Shown here: positions 28,328-38,226 of the stretch, in pieces
Layout of the letters: each line of letters begins with the position of its first letter
Numbering within the stretch: the stretch's first letter is position 1
Origin: Terriglobia bacterium
Lineage (GTDB): Bacteria > Acidobacteriota > Terriglobia > UBA7540
NCBI GenBank assembly: GCA_030040315.1
Contig: JASHTY010000286.1
Location: forward strand, 1-47,772
Reading direction: 5' to 3'
DNA length: 47,772 bases
Translations under genes and position numbers: made by a program
The notes under the pieces: generated by a model
What the model saw: the letters and a program-made list of their open reading frames with translations, nothing else
Database searches by the model: none
Told to the model about the DNA's origin: nothing

Positions 28328-30364
28328 TCAATTCTTGTCCGGGCCGGGTTGATCCTGCTTGGCGGACTGGCCTGCCTCCTTGGGCTTTCCCAGCTTCTCC
28401 GTGGCGCCCACGCTGAACAGCTTGAAATCTGAGTAGTCGTGCAGGTTGCGCAGTGCATGGCCGTTCCAATCGACGCTCACCTTCACCTCGCGAGGCAGCC
28501 AGAAATCACCTGAAACCGATTTAAAACGGGTCTGGCCAAAATCGATCTCGGTGGTTTCCTTGTCCAGCCGGACTTCGGGCAAAGGCCTGAGCAAATCCGT
28601 GCGCATGCGAATGATCTGGTAATTCTCGCCGTCAATCCAGGCAAGACCCTGGGAGAATGTGGGCATGCTGGTGGGTCCCATTTTGAAAATGCCGTTGATC
28701 TTCGATTTTTCAGGCCGCTGTGCATAAGCGATTACGTAAGTGTCGCGCCCATCGACCTTCTGCTGGCCTAGGTATTTGAAATTGGAGTCGGACTGGTAGA
28801 GCGGATGAAAGATCAGGGAGACTGAGGCGAACCCCGAGGTCAGCATAAAGCCGTCCTTCAGCCCCTGGGGCTGCCCCGCATCGCCGGTCATGTTGGCGCG
28901 ATACTCATTGAAGGCCAGTTCCGAATTGTCCTCCGGCATCAGGCAGAGGTAGTGGAATTTCTGGTCCAGCGATCCATCCACCCTGCCGCGATGTGAAACC
29001 TTTTCCTGATGAATCTCCTCCAGCGAAACCGTGTTGGGGAAATTCTTAAAGAACGACTCCACGTTTTTCCCCACCTCGGTCAGGACTTCCTGAAGCGGCG
29101 CCTGGTCCTTTGCCACGACGAGGTCCTTCAACTCAGGAATCGGGCTGTGCAGATAGTCGATGGCCGGAACCGATTTGGCTTTGGTCTTGGGCTGAAGATA
29201 CGCCACCTCAATCTTCTTCCTTTCGCCGATGCGCGCCCAGACCTGGCGAACGTAGAGGGGCATGGTCTTCACGTCGCGCCCGTCCAGATACTTGGTCATT
29301 TCCTGGTTGGCGGCGTCGAAGTCGCCTACATCCAGCAGAGCCTCGGAGTGCAACAGACGCGCTTCCGGCGATCCCCCGGCCGCTACGGCCTTTCCCAGGT
29401 AGCTGGCCGCGGAGGAGAAATTACGCATGAACATCTGCATGCGCCCCATTTCCTGTAGCGCCAGCGCATCATTGGGAGCGAGGGTCAGCGCTTCCTGGAA
29501 GAACTGCGCCGCCCTCTCTTCCTGGTGGCGCCAACTCTCCATGATTCCCAGGGCGATGATGGGTTCGGGGCGTTTCATTCCGGGAAGCGCTTTGGCCTTG
29601 CCGGTGTCCCCTTGCCCGCCGCTGCGAATGTCATCCACACCCCGGGAAAAATTGCGGTTGGCGCCGTCCCAGTCACCCGAATCCAGCTCGGCCATCGCCA
29701 GCATTGCCCGGCAGGCCACGCATAATGGGTCGCGTTCGATCACTTTGCTGAATGACGGCAGAGCATGATCCGGATGCTGATGATCGAGGTATGCTTCTAC
29801 ACCATGCGCGTAATCTTTCTCGCTCTTCGAGCTGAGGCCGTCCGCAGGCCCGAGAGACTTCAGCCGCGCCGTGAAGGCGGCTGACATCTCCGCCTGCGAA
29901 AGCAATTGCGGATCGGCAATGGGTTCGCGCAGGGTGATGGGAATGGCCATCGTCGTCTTCTGGTCCTCACCAAAATCCACCAGCTCGTGTGCCTTGAGGT
30001 AGCCCTTCTTGTTTACAATCAAGATCACACCGAAGGTTTTCACCAGCTCGGGGTTGGTGAAGTATTCGGTTGCAAAATTGCCTTGATCGTCGGTTATCAG
30101 AGTCCGGAATTCCCCGGCCTCGGTGGGCTGAACTGCAACTCTTACATTAGGGATGGGATCACCGTTGAGCGTCACCACCCGGCCAGCCACCATCCAGTGT
30201 TTTTGGTAGAGGCCATACGGGTTAAGAGTGTTTACAGTGGGCGCCCCAGTGACGGCATTTATTCCGGGGGCTCCCATGGGCACGCCTCCCGTTTGGGCCA
30301 TCAGCGCAGTGGGCAAGCAACAAGCCGCCCCCAGAATCATCACAACCCGCATGCGGCATCTCAT
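28328..30364 (-). CDS. Secreted TPR protein with N-terminal carboxypeptidase-regulatory-like domain
   Basis: Signal peptide; VVTLNGDPIPNVRVAVQPTEAGEFRTLITDDQGNF; TPR-like repeats with ALTLAPNDALALQEMGRMQM. Confidence 0.75.
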   Translation of the reverse strand: MRCRMRVVMILGAACCLPTALMAQTGGVPMGAPGINAVTGAPTVNTLNPYGLYQKHWMVAGRVVTLNGDPIPNVRVAVQPTEAGEFRTLITDDQGNFATEYFTNPELVKTFGVILIVNKKGYLKAHELVDFGEDQKTTMAIPITLREPIADPQLLSQAEMSAAFTARLKSLGPADGLSSKSEKDYAHGVEAYLDHQHPDHALPSFSKVIERDPLCVACRAMLAMAELDSGDWDGANRNFSRGVDDIRSGGQGDTGKAKALPGMKRPEPIIALGIMESWRHQEERAAQFFQEALTLAPNDALALQEMGRMQMFMRNFSSAASYLGKAVAAGGSPEARLLHSEALLDVGDFDAANQEMTKYLDGRDVKTMPLYVRQVWARIGERKKIEVAYLQPKTKAKSVPAIDYLHSPIPELKDLVVAKDQAPLQEVLTEVGKNVESFFKNFPNTVSLEEIHQEKVSHRGRVDGSLDQKFHYLCLMPEDNSELAFNEYRANMTGDAGQPQGLKDGFMLTSGFASVSLIFHPLYQSDSNFKYLGQQKVDGRDTYVIAYAQRPEKSKINGIFKMGPTSMPTFSQGLAWIDGENYQIIRMRTDLLRPLPEVRLDKETTEIDFGQTRFKSVSGDFWLPREVKVSVDWNGHALRNLHDYSDFKLFSVGATEKLGKPKEAGQSAKQDQPGPDKN

Positions 30365-30475
30365 GATGACAATCCTCGAGGTATGTTTTCGGGAGGGTCC
30401 CGTGAGCAGTCACCGGACCGGAGAAAACCAATTATACCATAAACGCATCGGCGACAAATCTGTAGCCCGTGGGAA

Positions 30476-31753
30476 TTACGATGCTGCCCCCACCCTCCGG
30501 CTTTCGTAGAGTGGAAATCTATCCGTCAGCGCTTCCACCTGGCTTCTTACGCGCTGTTGCGTCGCTGGGTCGTCAACGTGATGCAGCACATCGGCGATCC
30601 AGCGCGCGATCTGGCGCATCTCCGGCTCCTTCATTCCGCGCGTGGTGACCGCGGGGGTTCCCACGCGAATGCCGCTGGCCACGGCGGGCGGATTTGCGTC
30701 AAAGGGGATGGCGTTTTTGTTCACGGTTATGCCTGCGTGCTCAAGCGCCTCCTGCGCCTGCTTGCCCGTCACTTTCTTCGTGAACACGTCGACCAGCATC
30801 AGGTGTGTGTCCGTACCTCCGGCGACGATGCGGAAACCTTCTGCAGCCAGTGATTCCGCCATGACCCGGGCGTTGGAGATGATCTGCTTCTGGTATTCGA
30901 CGAAATCCGGTTGAAGCGCTTCGTGGAAGCAGACGGCTTTGGCGGCGATCACGTGCATCAGGGGCCCGCCCTGAATTCCGGGGAAGACGATCTTGTCGAG
31001 GTCCTTGGCGAATTTCGCCTTGCAGAAGACCGCGCCGCCGCGCGGCCCGCGCAAAGTCTTATGGGTGGTCGTGGTGACAAAGTCGGAGTGCGGGAAGGGG
31101 CTGGGGTGCAGGCCGGCGGCAATCAGTCCCGCGATGTGTGCCATATCCACCATCAGCACCGCGCCCACGCTGCGCGCAATTTCGCCAAAGCGCGCGAAAT
31201 CCAGCGTGCGCGGGTAGGCGCTGGCCCCGGCCAGAATCAGCCTGGGCTGGTGCTCCTTTGCCAGGCGCTCAAGCTCGTCGTAATCGATTGTCTCCGTATC
31301 CTTGCGAACGCCGTAGGAAACGATTTTGTACATTTTGCCGGAAAAGTTCAGCGGATGCCCGTGCGTCAGGTGGCCGCCGTGCGCCAGGCTCATCCCGAGC
31401 AGCGTGTTGCCGGGTTTCAGCACGGTCAGGTACACGGCTTGATTGGCCTGGCTGCCGGAATGCGCCTGCACGTTGGCGTGCTCGGCGCCGAAGAGCTTCT
31501 TGGCGCGGTCGATGGCCAGATTCTCCGCAATGTCCACGTACTCGCAGCCGCCGTAGTAGCGCTTGCCGGGCAGGCCTTCGGCGTATTTATTGGTCATCAC
31601 CGAGCCCAGCGCTTCCAGCACCGCTTCGCTCACAAAATTCTCCGAGGCGATCAGTTCCAGCGTGCGGGCCTGGCGATCCGTTTCCAGATCAATGGCGCGC
31701 GCCACCTCCGGGTCGATTTCGTGGAGGGACCGGGCTCGCGATTCCGTCTTCAT
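30476..31753 (-). CDS. glyA: Serine hydroxymethyltransferase
   Basis: [60 protein letters not shown] motif. Confidence 0.97.
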   Translation of the reverse strand: MKTESRARSLHEIDPEVARAIDLETDRQARTLELIASENFVSEAVLEALGSVMTNKYAEGLPGKRYYGGCEYVDIAENLAIDRAKKLFGAEHANVQAHSGSQANQAVYLTVLKPGNTLLGMSLAHGGHLTHGHPLNFSGKMYKIVSYGVRKDTETIDYDELERLAKEHQPRLILAGASAYPRTLDFARFGEIARSVGAVLMVDMAHIAGLIAAGLHPSPFPHSDFVTTTTHKTLRGPRGGAVFCKAKFAKDLDKIVFPGIQGGPLMHVIAAKAVCFHEALQPDFVEYQKQIISNARVMAESLAAEGFRIVAGGTDTHLMLVDVFTKKVTGKQAQEALEHAGITVNKNAIPFDANPPAVASGIRVGTPAVTTRGMKEPEMRQIARWIADVLHHVDDPATQQRVRSQVEALTDRFPLYESRRVGAAS

Positions 31754-31962
31754 GGATTACTCTCCCCGAACTTCATTCAGCTTCTTTGGAATACTAATGG
31801 AGGAACAAAGAAGTCGCAATCTACTTATGGCGTGCGCTCCTCCCGGCAAGGAAGTTCGCGTCCAGGCGGGAATGCTAAGGCGTTTAAGCTAAGGCGCCCG
31901 CGCCAGCCCAACCCGCTTGTTACCCGATGGCCTGAGCGGGAACGTCTTTTTTCCAAGCCAAA

Positions 31963-32472
31963 TCAGCCCTTATATTCACGTGATCTGCGAGCGCTGATGA
32001 TCTTCGCCAACTCGCTCTCCGACAGCGCAGAAACCCTTTCCAAGTACTCGCAGATAAGCTTCAATTCCTTGTCCGAATACTCTTCCACCAGACGCAAATA
32101 GGCTTTGCCGATCGCTTCGTACTGGGGAATCAGGGGCTCCAGCCTGTCCTGCCGCACGCGGACGAATACTTTTCGCCGGTCGCTCGTATCGCGCACCCGC
32201 TCCACGATTCCTCGTTTTTCGAGGCGGTCGAGAATGTGGGTGACGGCGCCGGTGGTGAGCCCGGTCACATTGGAGAGCCAGCCGGCGGTCACGGCTTCGT
32301 GCGGCCCGCGCAGAATCAGGTCCACACACTTGGTGTCCGTGGCATTCAGTCCGACGCTTTGGGCGATCGCCTGATGCAAAAAGACGGTTTGGGTGCTCAT
32401 GATGCGGCCCAGGTCCCACAGCCGGGTGAGCAGGTCTTGTCGATGGGCTTTCCTACCTTTTCGAGTTGACAT
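31963..32472 (-). CDS. MarR family transcriptional regulator
   Basis: winged-HTH pattern LSNVTGLTTGAVTHILDRLEKRGIVERVRDTSDRRKVFVRV. Confidence 0.9.
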   Translation of the reverse strand: MSTRKGRKAHRQDLLTRLWDLGRIMSTQTVFLHQAIAQSVGLNATDTKCVDLILRGPHEAVTAGWLSNVTGLTTGAVTHILDRLEKRGIVERVRDTSDRRKVFVRVRQDRLEPLIPQYEAIGKAYLRLVEEYSDKELKLICEYLERVSALSESELAKIISARRSREYKG

Positions 32473-32479
32473 CAGATAT

Positions 32480-32520
32480 CTGCATTGTTAAGATAAATGC
32501 CTGCATATTTAAGATACTGC
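32480..32520. promoter_or_regulatory. Tandem direct repeat in the divergent MarR/methyltransferase intergenic region
   Basis: CTGCATTGTTAAGATAAATGC and CTGCATATTTAAGATACTGC back to back. Confidence 0.6.
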
Positions 32521-32561
32521 GCAATTCAGATGTTAGCGCAAATTCACCGAAGGAGCAAATC

Positions 32562-33245
32562 ATGACCGCCAAACCCTGGAAGGGAAAAGGCATGGAAGGA
32601 TGGACGGCCCGCTGGTACGCGCGCACGCGGGCAAACGACATGGCGGATTTCCGCCGCCAGGCGCAGGCCGTGGCCTTGCAATTACGCGTCGGGGCCGATG
32701 TGCTGGAAGTCGCGCCCGGCCCGGGATTCTTCGCCGTGGAGCTCGCGAAGCTGGGCGATTACCGGATCTGCGGACTGGACGTCAGCCGCACGCTGGTTGA
32801 AATCGCCCGCGAAAACGCCCGCAGGGCCGGAGTAAGAATTGATTTCCAGCAGGGAAGCGCTTCGGCCATGCCCTTCGCAGACGACTCATTCGACTTCGTC
32901 TACTGCTCGGCGGCCTTCAAGAATTTTACCGAGCCCGTTAAAGCGCTGGATGAAATGCAGCGGGCGCTGCGTCCCGGCGGAAGGGCGCTGATTTCCGACC
33001 TGCGCAAGGACGCATCGCTTGAGGAAATCGATGACTACGTGAAAAAGAGCGGGCGCAACCGAATCGATGCCTGGCTCACTCGCTGGGCGTTCCGCACGAT
33101 GCTCCTGAAGCGCGCCTACACGGAAAGCGATTTTCTGCGCATGGCGCAGCAGAGCCGCTTCGGCAAATGCCAGGTCAAGCTTGACGCAATTGCCCTGGAA
33201 GTGCTCCTCGAAAAAACGGGCAAGGCAATGGCAATCCACGCGTGA
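32562..33245 (+). CDS. SAM-dependent class I methyltransferase (UbiE/COQ5-like)
   Basis: VLEVAPGPGFFAVELAKLGDYRICGLDVSRTLVEIARENA; MPFADDSFDFVYCSAAFKNF; ATG with AAGGAGC SD (shorter than the ORF-track start at 32466). Confidence 0.88.
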   Translation: MTAKPWKGKGMEGWTARWYARTRANDMADFRRQAQAVALQLRVGADVLEVAPGPGFFAVELAKLGDYRICGLDVSRTLVEIARENARRAGVRIDFQQGSASAMPFADDSFDFVYCSAAFKNFTEPVKALDEMQRALRPGGRALISDLRKDASLEEIDDYVKKSGRNRIDAWLTRWAFRTMLLKRAYTESDFLRMAQQSRFGKCQVKLDAIALEVLLEKTGKAMAIHA

Positions 33246-33315
33246 CGTCCCGATGACGGTAGCGCGGACCATCCGCCAGATGCCGGAGCCGCGGCTGGGC
33301 GTCATCGAGCGCCGC

Positions 33316-33377
33316 GTGGGTCTTTTCACCCACCACTGGGTGAAATCACCCAGCAGGCTGAGCCGTAGCCCAGCCTG
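33316..33377. other. Three consecutive perfect hairpins downstream of the methyltransferase gene
   Basis: GTGGGT-cttttc-ACCCAC (33316-33333), CTGGGT-gaaatc-ACCCAG (33336-33353), CAGGCTG-N10-CAGCCTG (33354-33377). Confidence 0.6.
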
Positions 33378-34062
33378 AAGGGTTCCGTCCTGCCCGTAAG
33401 TACTTCTAGGCTTGACATTTAACATTCGGTATATATTCCCGCGGATAATGGAACCGAAAGTGCTCTGATCTCTCTTGAGGATCAGTGTCCAGGTGTGAAA
33501 ACTCGCTGTCCCAGGAGGCCGGCCACGTCTCGTGCGATACGCTATGCTGCAGATGTTTGGAAGCAGCCACGGCGGCTGGCGCGCTCGGGCTTTGCATCTG
33601 TGGTCGCCTCCGCTTGTGGAAAGCCTAGATGAGTAGGTCGCAAGAGAAGGGACGGGGGGCCGAAAAAGATGTTAGAAAGGCAAAAGCCCCTTGATAAATC
33701 AACAAAGGCAGAGGGGCGAGGGTAAGAATTACACCATGACAGAAACAGACGCTCCGATCTTCTTGAGGGAAAACGGCTTATCGCCATCCCGCGGGCGCAG
33801 TTGCGAACGTCCGGTGGAAAAACGACGAAGCCCAGAACGTATTGAAAACAAAGGGTCGCGCCGGGCCGTTTCAAAAAACGAAGCCCACAAGTTATTGTAA
33901 ACATGGAGTTATGGAATTCCTTGGAGATAAATCCCGCGGTGCTTCCGGGGCCGACTGTGCGCAGGCTGGTGGCCGCAGCGACGACTTTCTGCGGGCTACC
34001 ACTGGGCCAGAGGCTACATTAGAAGGCACATAGCGCGCTTCGCGGGCACGAGGCGGGGAAAC

Positions 34063-35109
34063 CTATGAGGCGGGCAAGGTGGCATCCGCCGGGCGCGGCG
34101 GATTCTGAAGCGAGGACTGGAAATAGGGAACGGTGCGCGCGAGGCCATTTTCAAGGCTCACGCGCGGCTCCCATGCGAGCTTCTGGCGGGCTTGGGAAAT
34201 GTCCGGCTGGCGGCGCTGGGGGTCGTCTTCGGGCAGGGGTTCAAAGACGATCGAACTCTTGCTGCCGGTGGCCCGAATGATCGTCTGGGCAAGCTGCAGA
34301 ATGGAGACCTCCTCGGGATTGCCCAGGTTGACGGGACCGGGTTCGCTCGAAATGAGCAGACGATAAAGGCCCTCCACCAGGTCGCTGACATAGCACAGGC
34401 TGCGGGTTTGGGCTCCCTTGCCGTAAACAGTGAGGGGGTTTCCTTGTAGCGCCTGGACCATGAAATTGGGAAGGGCGCGGCCGTCATCCAGGCGCATGCG
34501 CTCACCGTAAGTGTTGAAGATTCGCACGATGCGCGTCTTCACCTGGTGTTCGCGGTGATAGGCCATCGTTATAGCCTCAGCGAATCGCTTGGCCTCGTCG
34601 TACACGCTGCGCGGGCCGATGGGATTGACGTGGCCCCAATACCTTTCGGTCTGCGGGTTAACCTCCGGGTCGCCATAAATCTCCGAAGTGGAGGCGAGCA
34701 GGAACACGCTGCCCTGGGCCTTGGCCAGTCCCAGCGCGTGGTAGGTGCCCATCGCGCCGACCTTGAGGGTGTGGATGGGGTGCCGGGCGTAGTCCTTGGG
34801 GCTGGCGGGCGAGGCAAAATGCAGGAGGTAACGCAGCGCGCGGTCCGGAGCCGGCGTGGAAGCCTTGGCGAACAGAGCCGGAAGATCGATCGGCAGAGTC
34901 ACGTCATGCTGAAGAAAGTGGAAATGCGGCCGGCCCAGAAGGTGGCGGATGTTTTCCTGTCGCCCGGTAATAAGGTTGTCGAGGCAGATGACCTCATGCC
35001 CCTCCTCCAACAGGCGGTCGCAAAGGTGCGATCCCAGGAAGCCCGCTCCGCCAGTCACCAGAGTCAAGGGACGGGAATTCTGACTGGAGGCGGAATTTGT
35101 CATGGGCAT
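34063..35109 (-). CDS. UDP-glucuronate decarboxylase-like NAD-dependent SDR (UDP-xylose synthase)
   Basis: [78 protein letters not shown]. Confidence 0.88.
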   Translation of the reverse strand: MPMTNSASSQNSRPLTLVTGGAGFLGSHLCDRLLEEGHEVICLDNLITGRQENIRHLLGRPHFHFLQHDVTLPIDLPALFAKASTPAPDRALRYLLHFASPASPKDYARHPIHTLKVGAMGTYHALGLAKAQGSVFLLASTSEIYGDPEVNPQTERYWGHVNPIGPRSVYDEAKRFAEAITMAYHREHQVKTRIVRIFNTYGERMRLDDGRALPNFMVQALQGNPLTVYGKGAQTRSLCYVSDLVEGLYRLLISSEPGPVNLGNPEEVSILQLAQTIIRATGSKSSIVFEPLPEDDPQRRQPDISQARQKLAWEPRVSLENGLARTVPYFQSSLQNPPRPADATLPAS

Positions 35110-35130
35110 TGACCTTTCGGCGGCGCCGGG

Positions 35131-36567
35131 TCAGAACGATGCTGCCAAGGTTCCGGGGTGCGAGTGCTGGCCCGCGGGTTTCATATCCGGGCGCCCCATC
35201 GAAACGTATTCAAATCCGGCCTGGCGGACAGTGCCTGGATCAAACGGGTTTCTTCCATCCACAAGCACCGGGACCTCCATCAGGCTTTTCAGCCGTGAGA
35301 GATCCAGATCGCGGAATTCCGGCCATTCGGTCAGCAGGAGCAGGGCATGCCCGCCTTGCGCCGCCCCATAGGCGGAAGTGCAGTAGCTGATTTGCTGCGA
35401 GGCCGGAAGCGCGCGCTCGGTATTGGGCATGGCTTGGGGATCGTAGAGGCGTAGAATACACCCCTCGTCCCGCGGGGGCGCAATTATTTTCAGGCATACG
35501 GCTTCACGGATGTCGTCGGTCCCGGCCTTGAAGGCCAGGCCCAGAACGCCCAGGATTTTCCCACGCAGGTTCCACAAGGCCTGGCGGATCTTGGAGACAT
35601 AAACCTCCACGCGGCTCTGGTTGACGTGCTCAACCTCCTGAAGCATGCCAAAGTCCACGCCGTGCTCTTCCGCCAGGTGAATGAAGGCGCGCAAATCTTT
35701 GGGGAAGCAGTAGCCTCCATAGCCTATGCCGGCGTCCAGGAACTGCGGTCCGATGCGGTTGTCCAGGCCGATGCCGCGGGCTACGGCGCCGACGTCAGCT
35801 CCCACCTTTTCGCACAGGTCGGAGACCATGTTGATGAACGAAATCTTCATGGAAAGGAAGGCGTTGGCCGCGTGCTTGATCAGCTCCGCAGTGCTGGTGT
35901 TGGTGACCACCAGGGGACGTTTCAGGGGGCTGTACAGGTTCTCGAGAATCCGGCGGGCCCGCTCCGATTCCACGCCGCAGACGATGCGGTTGGGGTGAAA
36001 GAAATCCTCCAGCGCCCTGGCCTCGCGAAGGAATTCAGGGTTCGAGGCTACATCAAATTCGACTGGACCCGCGCCGGATGCCGAGGCGTCTTCCGGGCCG
36101 CCCTTGCGGGAACTGTAGCGGAGGATGGTTCGCCTCAGCCATTGGGCGGTAATGGCCGGCACGGTGCTTTTCTCGATGAGCAGCTTGTATCCGTTCAGGT
36201 TGCGAGCCACCACTTGCGCTACGGCCTGCACCTGGCCCAAGTCAGCCTGGCCGCTGGCTTTTTGGGGCGTGCCCACACAGATGAAGATAATCGACCCCGC
36301 CCGAACCGCCGCGGCCACATCCTCCTGGGGCTGGAACTGCCCGCTCTTCAGATGTTTGGCGAGCAGTTCGACAAGCCCCGGCTCGTAAAAATTGGGGTCG
36401 CCGGCCCGGATGCGCTGCACCTTGGCGGCATCGTCGTCGGCGCCAATCACCTGGCGTCCCAGTTCAGCCAAGCCCAGTGCCGTGGGCAGCCCAATGTGGC
36501 CCAAGCCCAGGACAGTAATCGCGGCCTTGTCAAGGCTGAAATCCTGCGAAACCGAGATGTCACTCAT
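35131..36567 (-). CDS. UDP-glucose/GDP-mannose dehydrogenase family (Ugd-like)
   Basis: ITVLGLGHIGLPTALGLAELGRQVIGAD; catalytic GYGGYCFPKDLRAF; start placed at MSDISVSQDF. Confidence 0.88.
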   Translation of the reverse strand: MSDISVSQDFSLDKAAITVLGLGHIGLPTALGLAELGRQVIGADDDAAKVQRIRAGDPNFYEPGLVELLAKHLKSGQFQPQEDVAAAVRAGSIIFICVGTPQKASGQADLGQVQAVAQVVARNLNGYKLLIEKSTVPAITAQWLRRTILRYSSRKGGPEDASASGAGPVEFDVASNPEFLREARALEDFFHPNRIVCGVESERARRILENLYSPLKRPLVVTNTSTAELIKHAANAFLSMKISFINMVSDLCEKVGADVGAVARGIGLDNRIGPQFLDAGIGYGGYCFPKDLRAFIHLAEEHGVDFGMLQEVEHVNQSRVEVYVSKIRQALWNLRGKILGVLGLAFKAGTDDIREAVCLKIIAPPRDEGCILRLYDPQAMPNTERALPASQQISYCTSAYGAAQGGHALLLLTEWPEFRDLDLSRLKSLMEVPVLVDGRNPFDPGTVRQAGFEYVSMGRPDMKPAGQHSHPGTLAASF

Positions 36568-37082
36568 GGTTGTGCTGCAATCCCAGGCGCCTCGCCATGA
36601 ATTGTCGCCGTCCGGCAAAGGAATTGTCAAGCGCGAAGACAGATGCGGATCGGCCGCAGGCCTGGGGCTAGAGGTGTAGTGAAATCCGCGGCGTGAGGTC
36701 AGGCCCTGGCCAACCCCCCACGCTTGACACCCCCCGCGCGCCGCCCTATACTTAGAGGCGACAATTTTTGAGCGAAACTATCCGGATTCACAACGCTACG
36801 CCTGATTCGTAGCCCCGATAATTGTGCTCAGCGTGTTTGCTGGTTGCAAAAACCGGCGCCGCTGAACGCCTGGTGCCATCGTACACGTCACGAAGCAGTC
36901 CGCCTAAGTAGCTAGCCACGATTGAGGAGGTAGAGGCGTACTGTTTCGAGGTCTGCTTGAATGCATGAGAGTAAACTTATCCGCAATTGCCCTCTGACGG
37001 AATTAGGAAAGCTGTTGCATCAGAATCCGCATGGCGGTGATTGAACTGAACCATCGGTAAGCGCCAGCGTGAGGCAGGTCTA

Positions 37083-38177
37083 GTGGTCGAGCATCAATCA
37101 AAGACTCGAAGGACATGGAGCGTTGCGCGGGTGCTGGCAATGGCGTTGGCATTCAGCCACGTCGCCGGGCTGAGCTGTCTCTGGGCACAGCAAACTCCGC
37201 CCGCTCCAGCCACGCAACCGACGCCGGCCCCGGGTCAGACCGCCGCCAACGCCGCCCCTCCGATGGCTATTACCGGTGCGGATTTTGTGGTAAGCCCGGA
37301 AGACCTGCTGGATATTTATATCATCGATGTGCCGGAGGTCAGCCGCAGCTATCGAGTCAGTTCGAATGGATATCTGACGCTGCCCCTGTTGCCGGAACCG
37401 ATTTACGCGGCCGGCTTGTCCCTGGGCCAACTGTCGCACCTGATCGCCGTCAAGTTTCACGATTCGGGCATGCTCACCAACGCGCAGGTGTCAATCTCCG
37501 TGCTGGAAACTCGGTTGCATTCGGTCCTGGTGACGGGCGAAGTCAAGAATCCGCAGGTTTACCCTGTTTACGGCCCCACTCGATTGCTGGAAATCCTGGT
37601 CAAGGCAGGCGGACTGACGGATAACGCGGGTAATGATGCCATCATCATGCGCGGCGACATGGGTGCGCGCGCCGATCTGCTGGAAAGCGCGGATTCAAAT
37701 GGCACCATAACGCCCCGCGGGCTGACCTTTACATTGAATATCCGCAAGCTGGTGGAAACCGGCAATGACACCACCAACATTCTTCTCTACCCCGGAGATC
37801 GAGTTACCGTTCCTCGCATGCAACTGATTTACGTCCTGGGAGCGGTGAATCGTCCCGGGGGATACGTGCTGGATGAAGCCCGGCAGCACATGACCGTCCT
37901 AAAAGCTCTGGCCTTGGCGGGTGATGTGAATAACATCGCCAAGCGAAAGCACATTACCATTCTCCGGCGCGATCCCGGCACGCCGGATGAAAAGCGCGAG
38001 CAGATTCCGGTGGACATCAAGGCCATGGTGAAAGGCCAGACCGAGGACATCCGCATGAAAGCGGATGATATTTTATTTGTCCCGGAGAGCACCGGGCTCA
38101 AAGCCCTGCACGCCTCCGTCGCCGCTACGGAATCGGTGGCGACCAGCGGCGGCGCCGCCCTGATGATTTACCACTGA
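37083..38177 (+). CDS. Polysaccharide export outer-membrane protein (Wza-like, SLBB domain)
   Basis: DFVVSPEDLLDIYIIDVPEVSRSYRVSSNGYLTLPLL; VLVTGEVKNPQVYPVYGPTRLLEILVKAGGLT; GTG start. Confidence 0.9.
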   Translation: MVEHQSKTRRTWSVARVLAMALAFSHVAGLSCLWAQQTPPAPATQPTPAPGQTAANAAPPMAITGADFVVSPEDLLDIYIIDVPEVSRSYRVSSNGYLTLPLLPEPIYAAGLSLGQLSHLIAVKFHDSGMLTNAQVSISVLETRLHSVLVTGEVKNPQVYPVYGPTRLLEILVKAGGLTDNAGNDAIIMRGDMGARADLLESADSNGTITPRGLTFTLNIRKLVETGNDTTNILLYPGDRVTVPRMQLIYVLGAVNRPGGYVLDEARQHMTVLKALALAGDVNNIAKRKHITILRRDPGTPDEKREQIPVDIKAMVKGQTEDIRMKADDILFVPESTGLKALHASVAATESVATSGGAALMIYH

Positions 38178-38226
38178 GTTTTGACTGGGAATTTCATTCA
38201 CCCCGGCTGCCTGAGGGAGCTGGAAA

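Noticed and set aside
30911-32101. 396-aa plus-strand ORF
   Set aside because: Antisense to glyA and the MarR gene
35626-36600. 324-aa plus-strand ORF
   Set aside because: Antisense to the Ugd-like gene
36631-37082. Possible c-di-GMP (GEMM) riboswitch upstream of the EPS operon
   Set aside because: The core motifs I would expect were not found by eye
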